Shown here: positions 54,623 through 63,296 of the stretch, one piece after another
Layout of the letters: each line of letters starts with the position of its first letter
Position numbering within the stretch: the first letter of the stretch is position 1
Source of the DNA: [Clostridium] symbiosum
GTDB taxonomy: Bacteria > Bacillota > Clostridia > Lachnospirales > Lachnospiraceae
Length of the DNA stretch: 64,000 nt
Direction: 5' to 3'
Assembly (NCBI GenBank): GCA_021769625.1
Contig: JAETSN010000012.1
Coordinates: 1-64,000 of the forward strand
Made by a program: the position numbers and the translations under genes
The notes under the pieces: generated by a model
Databases searched by the model: none
What the model was told of the DNA's origin: nothing
Seen by the model: the letters and a program-made list of their open reading frames with translations, nothing else

Positions 54623-55312
54623 TCAAAACCGGGCAAAAATATTGGCCCCGATCACCGTCAATATCCCGGAGACGACAATGGAAAGGCTGCTCATCGCTCC
54701 TTCCACCTGTCCCATCTCCATCGCCTTCGCCGTCCCCACCGCATGGGATGCGGTGCCGATGGCGATACCCTTTGCGACAGGTTCCTCGATCCGGAATACC
54801 CTGCAGAGCGTCTCCGCGATCATGTTGCCCAACACCCCCGTCACGATAATGACCGCCACCGTGACCGGCACATAGCCTCCGAGTTCCTCCGAGACGCCCA
54901 TGCCGATGGCCGTCGTGATGGACTTTGGCAGCAATGTCACATAGGAGGCGTGGTCCAGCCCGAACAGACGCGCCAGGATCAGAATGCTGCAAAGGCTGGT
55001 CAGCACCCCCGAGACGATGCCTGCAAACACCGCCCTGTAATTTTTCTTCAGCAGTTCAAACTGCTCATACAACGGTACCGCAAGACAGACCGTCGCCGGC
55101 GTCAGCAGGTAACTGATATATTTTGCCCCCTCATTGTATATGCCGTAGTCGATACGGCACAGCACAAGAAACAGGATCGTGAGCACGATCGCGATCAGCA
55201 GCGGGTTAAAGAGGGGCGATTTAAACTTCTTTTTCAATAAAAGGCCCGCGCCGTAGGAGAGCAGCGTGATCAGCACGCCGAAAAACACAGATGTCTCAAA
55301 AAATCCACTCAT
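54623..55312 (-). CDS. lrgB: LrgB-family membrane protein
   Basis: A 229-residue protein with about six membrane segments. LLPKSITTAIGMGVSEELGG and GIAIGTASHAVGTAKAMEMG (in part) are LrgB/CidB signatures. It starts in a 4-bp overlap with lrgA. The LrgAB pair affects murein hydrolase activity or, in some species, pyruvate uptake. A longer in-frame extension upstream reads through lrgA and is not real. Confidence 0.92.
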   Translation of the reverse strand: MSGFFETSVFFGVLITLLSYGAGLLLKKKFKSPLFNPLLIAIVLTILFLVLCRIDYGIYNEGAKYISYLLTPATVCLAVPLYEQFELLKKNYRAVFAGIVSGVLTSLCSILILARLFGLDHASYVTLLPKSITTAIGMGVSEELGGYVPVTVAVIIVTGVLGNMIAETLCRVFRIEEPVAKGIAIGTASHAVGTAKAMEMGQVEGAMSSLSIVVSGILTVIGANIFARF

Positions 55313-55680
55313 TTCCCATCCTCCTGCTCCTTCGCTTTTGACCGCTTCATCACAGCCTGCACCGCCCTCCCGGACACCGCCATCACGGCAACCGTGGAAA
55401 CCGCCGTGATCACCGCATAGGAGACAAGCTCCCCTCTGATGGTCTCCCAGGACTCTATCAGCCCCACCGCCGCCGGAATGAACATGACCGGCATGATCTC
55501 GATCAGGAAGCTGCTCGCCTCCTTCACGGATGAGACCGGTATCACCCTGAATTCCAGACATAAAAACAGAAGCACGATGCCGTATATGCTCGCCGGGACC
55601 GGCAGCGGCAGCAGTTCATGCAGTATCTCCCCTATGAAGGACAATAAAAGTATGATCCCGAATTGTTTTAAATATTTCAA
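55309..55680 (-). CDS. lrgA: LrgA/CidA-family holin-like protein
   Basis: A 123-residue membrane protein with four hydrophobic segments. LPVPASIYGIVLLFLCL is the family signature. I chose the TTG at 55680 because GGGGGAGG lies 5 nt upstream; a GTG five codons earlier has no ribosome binding site. It pairs with lrgB. Confidence 0.88.
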   Translation of the reverse strand: MKYLKQFGIILLLSFIGEILHELLPLPVPASIYGIVLLFLCLEFRVIPVSSVKEASSFLIEIMPVMFIPAAVGLIESWETIRGELVSYAVITAVSTVAVMAVSGRAVQAVMKRSKAKEQEDGK

Positions 55681-55786
55681 AAATTCCTCCCCCACATCGT
55701 CTTAATTTTTTCCGCACTTTCGCCAGCCATCTGATTCTATCACATATCGATCTGTTTGTCACATACAACCAATACGCAAAATTCCC

Positions 55787-56701
55787 TCATCTGTCGCAGC
55801 CGCAGACAAACAGATCCAGCGGATCCACCAGCCGCGGACTCCGCTTTCTGTACTCATTCGGAGAATAACCGGTCAGTTTTTTAAACTGTCTGTTAAAATT
55901 GGAGAGATTTTCGTAGCCGCAGTCAAAGGCGATCTCCGAGATCCTCTTTTCCGTGGACGAAAGCGCCCCGCAGGCGGCGTTGACGCGGAGCTGCGTCAGG
56001 TATTCCATGGCGCTGACCCCGGCGGATTTCTTAAAACAGTTCATAAAGTAGCTTTTGCTCAGATGGCTGATGTCCGCCAGTTCCGACACCGTAATCGTTC
56101 TCCTGAAATTTTTTGCCATAAATTCCAGCGCAGGGCGTATCGCCTCACAGGAGCCTGCGCCCGCATCCTCCCTGGAAATACTGTTTTTATCGGTCAAAAG
56201 CAGCCAGATGAGCCGCATCAGTTTGCTTTTCATCAGAAGGTCCGCATGGGGCACACCGCCCGCCGCGCAGGAAAAGATCTGCTCCGCGATCTTCCTGATC
56301 TCCTCCCCGTTTTCCGCCTCCTCGGAAATTATTGCGGCGATCTTTATCTTTCCGCCGATCAGCGGATGGATGGACACCGCCGCACATCGGTCGCTCATTC
56401 CCGCCCCCAGCATTGACGGATGGAACACAAGCGCCCGATAGATCAGATCACTGTCCGTATCCGGATAGGCGGCATGCAGCATATTGGGAAGTATGACCAG
56501 AACATCTCCCTTTTTTGCATGAAATCTTTCATTTCCGCATATAAATTCCCCCTGTCCCTGCAGGATATAATTGATCTCAAACTCCCCGTGCCAGTGCATC
56601 GGCACATTCACAAAGTCATACGGTATCCGGCATTCATAACAACTGTACGGCATATAAGCGGTGCTGTGCTGCCTCTTTTCCTCCCTCTCCCTGTCTGCCA
56701 T
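55787..56701 (-). CDS. AraC-family regulator with cupin domain
   Basis: A 304-residue regulator. The cupin sensor has PMHWHGEFEINYILQGQGEF (~36-55, in part). The C-terminal double HTH has ITVSELADISHLSKSYFMNC and ISEIAFDCGYENLSNFNRQF, ending with the typical LTGYSPNEYRK. It is divergent from the GH31 gene across 181 bp and most likely controls it in response to a sugar. Confidence 0.92.
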   Translation of the reverse strand: MADREREEKRQHSTAYMPYSCYECRIPYDFVNVPMHWHGEFEINYILQGQGEFICGNERFHAKKGDVLVILPNMLHAAYPDTDSDLIYRALVFHPSMLGAGMSDRCAAVSIHPLIGGKIKIAAIISEEAENGEEIRKIAEQIFSCAAGGVPHADLLMKSKLMRLIWLLLTDKNSISREDAGAGSCEAIRPALEFMAKNFRRTITVSELADISHLSKSYFMNCFKKSAGVSAMEYLTQLRVNAACGALSSTEKRISEIAFDCGYENLSNFNRQFKKLTGYSPNEYRKRSPRLVDPLDLFVCGCDR

Positions 56702-56882
56702 CTTCTTTCTCTCTTCACAAAGTATTATAGTATCATTTTTCGGTACTATTCCGGTAGTTTTTTCTCTCTTACCGCAGTATTATACTATCATTAAAAATGT
56801 TTGACAAGCCCACAAGCCTGCGTCCGTGCCACATCCACAGGCTTGCGCGATCCGAAAAGCGGCACAGAAAAGAGGGAAATCA

Positions 56883-58907
56883 ATGAGATTTGAAAACGAT
56901 AACGGCGCTCTCGTATTTCATCACAGGGGAGAGCATGTCAGAATCGAGGCATGGGGGGAGGACTCCCTCCGCGTCAGAGCTTCCATGCAGAACAGCTTCA
57001 GCGGCAGGGAATGGGCATTGACCGAAAAAGTCAAACCATTATCCCCGACCGTCACGATCGAGGAGGAAGACCACCTTGTCGGAGACGGTACCGTCGACAA
57101 AAAGGAGACTGCCTCCATCACGAACGGCCGCATCCGGGCCGTGGTCAATTTCGCAGGCGTCCTTTCCTTCTATAAAGATGGGAAACTGATCCTGCGCGAA
57201 TATTTCCGCAACTACGACGGTACATTGTCCAGAGAAAGCCGCTGCCTGAAACTGCAGGGTCGGGAGTGGAAAGGGGTGATCGGCGGCTCCGAATACAGCC
57301 TGAATGTGAAATTCGAGAGCGGCAAAAACGAAAAGATATTCGGCATGGGCCAGTATCAACAGGACTGCATGGACTTAAAGGGCTGCGTGCTGGAACTGGC
57401 GCAGCGCAACTCCCAGATTTCCGTTCCCTTTGCCCTATCCTCCCTCGGGTACGGATTTCTGTGGAACAATCCCGCCGTGGGCCGCGTCACCTTCGGCAGA
57501 AATTATCACGAGTGGATCGCCGCATCCACCAGAGAAATGGACTACTGGATCACTGTAGCGGACACCCCGAAACAGCTCCTTTATCGATACACGGAAGTAA
57601 CCGGGCGCGCCGGCACATTCCCGGAAGAGCTGATGGGATTATGGCAGTGCAAACTCCGCTACCGGACGCAGGAGGAAGTGCTGAACATTGCGCGGCAGTA
57701 TCAGAAAGAAGGCATCCACATCGACCAGATCGTGATCGACTTCTTCCACTGGACTGTGCAGGGCGACTGGAAGTTTGACAAAACCTACTGGCCCGATCCG
57801 AAAGCGATGGTGGATGAACTGCACGACATGGGCATCAAAGTCATCGTATCCGTGTGGCCCTCCGTGGACCGCAGAAGCGAAAACTTCGAGCCTATGATGG
57901 AAAGAGGGCTCCTGATCCGCACGGAGCGGGGCGCACAGCAGACTTACGAATATCAGGGGGACTGCGTGGAGATCGATGTCTTCAACCCCGAGGCCAGAAA
58001 ATATATCTGGGACGTCTGCAAAAAGAATTACTACGATTATGGCATAGACGCCTTCTGGCTGGACAATTCCGAGCCGGATTACGGGGTCTATGATTTCGAC
58101 CACTACCGCTACTGCGACGGCCCGGCGCTTGCCTTAAGCAATATGTACCCCCAGCTTTTCTCCCGCGCTTTCTACGACGAGATGAGCAAGGACAAAAACT
58201 TCTGTGCCGTCAACCTGCTGCGCTGCGCCTGGGCGGGCTCCCAGAAATACGGCAATGTGGTCTGGTCCGGCGATGTGCCCAGCACTTTTGAGGCGTTTGC
58301 GGACCAGCTGCAGTGCGGGCTGAACATGGGACTCGCGGGCATCCCCTGGTGGACGACGGATATCGGCGGTTTTATGACCGACGATGTGAACGATCCCGAT
58401 TTCAGGCAGCTCCTGATCCGCTGGTACCAGTTTGCGGTCTACTCCCCGGTACTGCGCATGCACGGGGACCGCGGCCCATACAACATCCCGCCTCTCGATG
58501 AGCGGGACTGGGGCGGCGGCTATCTGCACACCGGCCAGCCCAACGAACTTTGGAGTTACGGGGAAGAAAATTATGCGATCATGAAAAAATACTACGATGT
58601 CCGCATCTCCATGCACGACTACATCAAGACCCTGTACGAGGAGGCACACGAAAACGGCTCCCCGCTGCTCCGGGCGATGTTCTACGAATTCCCCGAAGAT
58701 GACAGGTGCTGGGAACTGCAGGACCAGTATATGTTCGGCAGCAGATATCTCGCCGCGCCGATCCTGCATCTGAACGAGTGGAAGCGGGATGTCTATCTGC
58801 CGGCGGGCAGATGGATGCTCACCTCCACCGGTGAGATCTTCGAGGGAAACCGCACCGTCAGCGTGGACGCGCCCATCGATTATATGCCGGTGTTTGAGCG
58901 GAAGTAA
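56883..58907 (+). CDS. GH31 glycosidase, alpha-xylosidase-like
   Basis: A 674-residue GH31 enzyme from MRFENDNG (AGAGGGAAATCA upstream; an earlier frame start is not supported). N-terminal beta-sandwich to ~240, then the barrel with IVIDFFHW, nucleophile Asp in FWLDNSEPD (~391-399) and acid/base Asp in WSGDVPSTF (~460-468), then GIPWWTTDIGGF and a C-terminal beta domain. The DNSEPD form is closer to alpha-xylosidases than to alpha-glucosidases. No signal peptide. It may cleave xyloglucan-type oligosaccharides. Followed by a strong terminator. Confidence 0.88.
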   Translation: MRFENDNGALVFHHRGEHVRIEAWGEDSLRVRASMQNSFSGREWALTEKVKPLSPTVTIEEEDHLVGDGTVDKKETASITNGRIRAVVNFAGVLSFYKDGKLILREYFRNYDGTLSRESRCLKLQGREWKGVIGGSEYSLNVKFESGKNEKIFGMGQYQQDCMDLKGCVLELAQRNSQISVPFALSSLGYGFLWNNPAVGRVTFGRNYHEWIAASTREMDYWITVADTPKQLLYRYTEVTGRAGTFPEELMGLWQCKLRYRTQEEVLNIARQYQKEGIHIDQIVIDFFHWTVQGDWKFDKTYWPDPKAMVDELHDMGIKVIVSVWPSVDRRSENFEPMMERGLLIRTERGAQQTYEYQGDCVEIDVFNPEARKYIWDVCKKNYYDYGIDAFWLDNSEPDYGVYDFDHYRYCDGPALALSNMYPQLFSRAFYDEMSKDKNFCAVNLLRCAWAGSQKYGNVVWSGDVPSTFEAFADQLQCGLNMGLAGIPWWTTDIGGFMTDDVNDPDFRQLLIRWYQFAVYSPVLRMHGDRGPYNIPPLDERDWGGGYLHTGQPNELWSYGEENYAIMKKYYDVRISMHDYIKTLYEEAHENGSPLLRAMFYEFPEDDRCWELQDQYMFGSRYLAAPILHLNEWKRDVYLPAGRWMLTSTGEIFEGNRTVSVDAPIDYMPVFERK

Positions 58908-58923
58908 AATATCCTTATAATAA

Positions 58924-58962
58924 AAAGAGGGCAGATAACACAAATCCTTTTCTGCCCTCTTT
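58924..58962. terminator. Bidirectional terminator between GH31 and the AAA gene
   Basis: AAAGAGGGCAG/CTGCCCTCTTT, 11-bp stem with a 17-nt loop and T runs on both strands. Confidence 0.85.
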
Positions 58963-58973
58963 CATATTGCCTT

Positions 58974-60569
58974 TTATATGATCGCCTCAATAAGCGTCTT
59001 ACCGTCCACTGTTATCTCCCGGACTCCGATCTGCTTATTCCTGTTAAAATTAAAACTGATCATATATCCCGTGGAAAGATGATGATCGTCCAAATATCCC
59101 GACAACTGGTGCTCCCCGCGCATGTTATACTCATTTCCGCGCCATATCTTCATTTCAACCAGAAACTGTTCTCCGCGGTAATCAACGATCAGATCCGTTC
59201 TGCCAAAATTTCTGGTGCACGACTCAATATAGTAGTTCCCCGTGCCATTGATGATCGGGCGCAGATAGAGCAGAAAATACCGTCTTCCTTCCTCCTCCAG
59301 AAAACTCTCTTTCCTGCTGCCGTACAGGTCATGGAAATGTACGACAAATCTCTCCAACACCCTCCGCATGTCCAGATGTCCGTCAACGATAAATTCATTT
59401 TTATCCCGAAGAGATGCCTTATAGAGATCAGGCGCCTGCATCTCATCCCGGGAAAGATAGTGATCGTACAAAAGCGTGTCAAAGATCCTGTTTGCAGGTA
59501 TCACGTTCCCAGCCTCGTTTTTGACAAAACCAAACATCATCGCAAGCCCGATCGCCTGATTCGTCGGATTATAGGAGATCGCTTTTCCTGAAAACAACAG
59601 TTCCGAAAGCATTCTGTCCAGTTCCGGAAAATCCGACAATTTACCGATCAGGGATTCAAACAGCGTATTGTTCTCTGACAGCAGTATGCGCACCGCCTCC
59701 AGAAAACCTTCCTTTGTCCATGCTCCGTTTCCGGGCCGGGATACTTTTTCATCCAACAGCTTGCACAACCTTGATACCAGATAGGGATAGCCCGATGTAT
59801 ATGCCGAAAGCAGCCCCGCCATCTCATCGATATCCATCCCGGTCCCGTGGTCTACTTCGTACTCGCGCAGCATCCCGGCAATGCCGTCCTTAGATAAACT
59901 CATATTTATATCAAAATCAGCCGCTATATTCCACGGACTGTTCGTTTTATGGTCCTCCTCGGATCTGAGTTTCCGCTTCAGGTTTTTCACATCGTAAACG
60001 CCTGCCAGAATAACCGACCAGAATACTTTCGTCCCCTTTGCGTCTCTCTCCAGATAATAACTCCGAAGCTGGGCAAGGAAATCCAGAAACACCTGATTAT
60101 TTGCCGCGCTGTCCACCTCATCGATCATAAGGACGATCGGGCTCCCTACAGATGCGCACAGATCGAGCAGATATTCAAACAATGTCAGAAGATCAAAGCT
60201 TTCACCCTTCCCGTCCACAGCCAGATTCATTTTTTCTATCACGTCTTTTGCACCTGCCAGGCCGGCAGCCGGAATCCTTTCCAGTTCTCTCAAAAATATC
60301 CGCAGAAACGCATGAGAAAAGGCGGCCTCATTCTGAAAGGACGCGCTTCCGAGCCTCTGAAAGTCCAGACTGACCACGAGATACCGGTCTTTTAACGCCT
60401 TCGCAAGTTCCGCAAGCGTAGTTGTCTTCCCATATTGTCTTGCGCGGTTTATCGTAAAATAGTCCCCGGCGTCAACCATCTGCCTGATCTGCCCGATGCG
60501 CTCCGACATATCGACCATGTAATGTTTTTCAGGCACACACAGGCCTGTCACATTAAACCTCTTAGCCAC
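58974..60569 (-). CDS. AAA-like ATPase with C-terminal PD-(D/E)XK-like domain
   Basis: A 531-residue protein. The start is probably a GTG with GAGGGGG 8 nt upstream. P-loop-like NRARQYGKTTTLAELA (~41-56), Walker B IVLMIDEVDSAANN (~142-155), and a C-terminal nuclease-like region LIVDYRGEQFLVEMKIWRG. This is the AAA-like-domain group common in gut Clostridia, different from the proteins at 25407 and 32750. Function unknown; the PD-(D/E)XK residues appear complete. Confidence 0.85.
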   Translation of the reverse strand: MAKRFNVTGLCVPEKHYMVDMSERIGQIRQMVDAGDYFTINRARQYGKTTTLAELAKALKDRYLVVSLDFQRLGSASFQNEAAFSHAFLRIFLRELERIPAAGLAGAKDVIEKMNLAVDGKGESFDLLTLFEYLLDLCASVGSPIVLMIDEVDSAANNQVFLDFLAQLRSYYLERDAKGTKVFWSVILAGVYDVKNLKRKLRSEEDHKTNSPWNIAADFDINMSLSKDGIAGMLREYEVDHGTGMDIDEMAGLLSAYTSGYPYLVSRLCKLLDEKVSRPGNGAWTKEGFLEAVRILLSENNTLFESLIGKLSDFPELDRMLSELLFSGKAISYNPTNQAIGLAMMFGFVKNEAGNVIPANRIFDTLLYDHYLSRDEMQAPDLYKASLRDKNEFIVDGHLDMRRVLERFVVHFHDLYGSRKESFLEEEGRRYFLLYLRPIINGTGNYYIESCTRNFGRTDLIVDYRGEQFLVEMKIWRGNEYNMRGEHQLSGYLDDHHLSTGYMISFNFNRNKQIGVREITVDGKTLIEAII

Positions 60570-60681
60570 GCTCTTAGCCCCCTCTCATCCCGATTCCCTC
60601 AAAAGCCTGTGGCAGGATCATTGACTATCTTACCATGAATCAACAGGTGAATCAAGCAGGCTCCCCCGCTTTTACAGCCTT

Positions 60682-61704
60682 TTATAAATTTGCATGAGAT
60701 TTCGCCACTTCTGTCGCCTCTTCCAGAATTTCCAGTACACGGATAACTTCTGCATCTTTGATACATTTTTCCGCACCATTTTCGATCGCATCGATCAGAC
60801 TGTCATAAACTCTTTCATAATGAGCACAGCCAACCGGTACTTTCTCTGTTACCGTTTCCCCCGCTTCATTCCTGTATACAAGTGTTCCCCATCTGTCTTC
60901 TGATGCCGGTTCCATGCTCACTTTGTGCCGACCAACTATCTTTTTCTTTCCGGAGTTGTGAACAACCGGCGGAAGTGTGAGGCTGCCCTTTGTTCCATGC
61001 ACTGTAAAGCGAGGATAGTCGATCATGACACACATGCTTGTATTTACAGATGCTTTACTGTTTCCATAATAGAATTCAAGATCATAGTAATCATCGCCGA
61101 TACCCGGATGATGAATGCTCCGGACGTCAAAATGTGTCGCATCCGGCATTCCCAAAAGACTGATCACCTGATCGATCGTATGTACCGCCAGGTTATATAA
61201 AGTTCCCAAATGATCATACCAGCCATTTGTTTTAAAGTAATCATAATGACTTTCCAGTCTGACAAGTTCCCCCAGCTTTCCGCTTGCCATAACTTCCTTT
61301 ACCGCAAGGAAATCAGCATCAAATCTTCGATTCTGGTTTGGCATGCAGATCAGGCCTTTTTCATTTGCAAGATCGAATACTTCTTTTGCCTCTTTTGCAG
61401 TTGGTGCAAATGGCTTTTCAACCAGTACATGTTTTCCTGCGTTTAATATCTGTTTTGCATATGGAACATGGAAACGGTCCGGTGTATTTACAACGACAAG
61501 ATTTATTTCTTCATCATTTAATACCTGATCTAAATCTGTTGTAAAAATAATCTCCGGATAAAACGGCTCATATTCTGCAAATTGTGCAATATCTTCTTCT
61601 CTGCGATAAACATATTTCACCTTCACATCATCTCTGTTTTCCACATATGGAATATGATACTCTCTGACACTTACTCCAAATCCAATGTACGCAATTGTAA
61701 CCAT
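60682..61704 (-). CDS. Gfo/Idh/MocA-family oxidoreductase
   Basis: A 340-residue NAD(P)-dependent sugar dehydrogenase-like protein. The nucleotide-binding loop is AYIGFGVSVREYH (5-17), less Gly-rich than usual. VVVNTPDRFH and KHVLVEKPFAPTAKEA are family hallmarks. Probably oxidises or epimerises a sugar or inositol derivative. Lies 22 bp after the ROK kinase gene and so forms an operon with it. The substrate is unknown. Confidence 0.9.
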   Translation of the reverse strand: MVTIAYIGFGVSVREYHIPYVENRDDVKVKYVYRREEDIAQFAEYEPFYPEIIFTTDLDQVLNDEEINLVVVNTPDRFHVPYAKQILNAGKHVLVEKPFAPTAKEAKEVFDLANEKGLICMPNQNRRFDADFLAVKEVMASGKLGELVRLESHYDYFKTNGWYDHLGTLYNLAVHTIDQVISLLGMPDATHFDVRSIHHPGIGDDYYDLEFYYGNSKASVNTSMCVMIDYPRFTVHGTKGSLTLPPVVHNSGKKKIVGRHKVSMEPASEDRWGTLVYRNEAGETVTEKVPVGCAHYERVYDSLIDAIENGAEKCIKDAEVIRVLEILEEATEVAKSHANL

Positions 61705-61726
61705 ACTTTTCTTCCTCCCATTTTTG

Positions 61727-62635
61727 TTAATTATTTTTATTCAATCGATGCCAGCCATACAGCCCTGCTCCGATCACACCATTGTATACACTATCCTGTT
61801 TGCTGAAAATAATATCCAGATTGTCACTTGGCAGCGGATGCCGTGTATACTTTTTGATCAATTCCAACAAATGCGCTGTTGGAAATCCTTCCATGTTCAA
61901 TACGCCACCGCCCAGACAAATGTGATCCGGATCCAAAATAGTAATTTCCAGACATAGTGCCTGTGCCAGACGTTTCAAATATTCTTCAACCGGTTCTTCC
62001 CCCGCATGGTTTTTAAAAATATCTCCAATAAATTCTTCCGGGTAATGCTTTGCGAGAACTTCTTTTAAGCCTCTGCCGCCTGCATATAATTCCAGACAGC
62101 CTTCCAGGCCACAGCCGCAGGGCTCGTTTCTTCCAATTACAGGAATGTGGCCAAGCTCCCCTGCCACGCCGTTTTTACCAGAAAGCGGTTCCCCATTCAG
62201 CATAATGACATTTCCAAGTCCGGTTCCAACATAAATCCCAATAGATAATCCGTCTGTCGAAATCCGGTTGACTTTCATATCGTAATACATCAGCATGCAG
62301 GAATCCTTTTCGCCCCAAACCGGGATACCTAATGCTTCTGTATAAGATACTCCAAACTCTGCCTGGTCAAGCCCCGGGATATTTGGTGTAGACAACACTT
62401 TCGTGCGTTCCTTATTCATTGTCGAAGGAAACCCTATACTGACTGCACAAATTTCTATATCCGCTAATGCGGCACAATATTCTTTTAAGATCTCCAACAA
62501 TTTTTCTCCTGCCTGAGAACCTCTGATCTGTCTGGACGAAGTCTTATACTCATGTATCAGCCTTCCATCTTCTGTGATAGCACCAAGCCTGATATTCGTT
62601 CCGCCAACATCCATACCAACAATACACGGTAACAT
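61727..62635 (-). CDS. ROK-family sugar kinase (allose kinase-like)
   Basis: A 302-residue ROK kinase. The phosphate-binding loop is GMDVGGTNIRLG (8-19); SIGFPSTMN, GELGHIPVIG (with the zinc His) and CGCGLEGCLE (zinc Cys cluster) follow. The overall pattern is closest to D-allose kinase AlsK, but glucose or N-acetylmannosamine cannot be ruled out. Ribosome binding site GAGAGGAG. Upstream lie a palindromic operator-like site and a decayed LacI gene. Confidence 0.88.
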   Translation of the reverse strand: MLPCIVGMDVGGTNIRLGAITEDGRLIHEYKTSSRQIRGSQAGEKLLEILKEYCAALADIEICAVSIGFPSTMNKERTKVLSTPNIPGLDQAEFGVSYTEALGIPVWGEKDSCMLMYYDMKVNRISTDGLSIGIYVGTGLGNVIMLNGEPLSGKNGVAGELGHIPVIGRNEPCGCGLEGCLELYAGGRGLKEVLAKHYPEEFIGDIFKNHAGEEPVEEYLKRLAQALCLEITILDPDHICLGGGVLNMEGFPTAHLLELIKKYTRHPLPSDNLDIIFSKQDSVYNGVIGAGLYGWHRLNKNN

Positions 62636-62689
62636 TTTTCTTCTCCTCTCCGGATCGTTATTTCATATTTTTGCACCGTCATTCGTTGT

Positions 62690-62700
62690 GCAACAGTTGC
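62690..62700. promoter_or_regulatory. Candidate operator of the ROK operon
   Basis: GCAACAGTTGC, a perfect 5-1-5 palindrome, 55 bp upstream of the ROK start and between it and the decayed LacI gene. Possibly the old target of that regulator. Confidence 0.35.
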
Positions 62701-62750
62701 GCTTTAATCTCATTTTTACGCAATATTTTCTTATATTTTTTCATCATTTT

Positions 62751-63237
62751 AGCTTTTTGTCAACTGCGATTGTCCTTTCCATGACGCCAGATAATCCAGA
62801 GCTGCCCTTTACGCCAGTTCCTGTTGTATACGGTTATATGGAAGACAACGGAAGTACCCCAAATGCCACTTACAGTGTCAGTTCAGACCAGATCATCGGA
62901 GGTCAGCTTGCTGCCCAGGAATTAATCCGCAAAGGCTGTATACGCCCGATCGTTCTATTGAATTCCCATTATTCTCCGAAGAACAGCGGTCGATATGATG
63001 GATTTTTCAGGACCTTTGAAGAATACGGACATCCAATCCCGGAACGAAATATCATTCACGCTGATGGGATCCGCGGAAATGTAACAGAATTTCATGATAT
63101 CGTTCAATATTTCATTGCAAAAAATGAATTTCGACAGTATCTATGCCGGAAGTGACTGGCGTGCTTATGGCGCACTGACTGCCCTGTTAGAAGCAGGGAT
63201 AAAAGTTCCCGAAGACATGAAAGTCCTTAAAGATTAA
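62751..63237 (+). pseudogene. Decayed LacI-family regulator
   Basis: The frame from TAIVLSMTPDNPELPF to YFIAKNE is the middle of a LacI sugar-binding domain (VVYGYMEDNG; IIGGQLAAQELIRKG; NSGRYDGFFRTFEEYG). The N-terminal helix-turn-helix is missing and there is no proper start. At the A run near 63119-63125 the frame shifts; the shifted frame continues with FDSIYAGSDWRAYGALTALL, then stops early after IKVPEDMKVLKD. So there is an N-terminal deletion, a frameshift and a C-terminal truncation. It is divergent from the ROK kinase operon that it probably once controlled. Confidence 0.85.
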
Positions 63238-63238
63238 A

Positions 63239-63279
63239 GACCGACAAACCCAGCATTTGTGCCGGTTGTCGGTCCTTTT
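63239..63279. terminator. Terminator between the LacI remnant and the FlxA-like gene
   Basis: GACCGACAAACC/GGTTGTCGGTC, a stem of 10-11 bp with one bulged A and a T run on the plus strand. Confidence 0.75.
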
Positions 63280-63296
63280 TGCTTACCTCTCCCTCT

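Noticed and set aside
54623..55561. A 312-codon version of lrgB that extends into lrgA
   Set aside because: The extra N-terminus is lrgA read in another frame; the ATG at 55312 overlaps the lrgA stop in the usual way.
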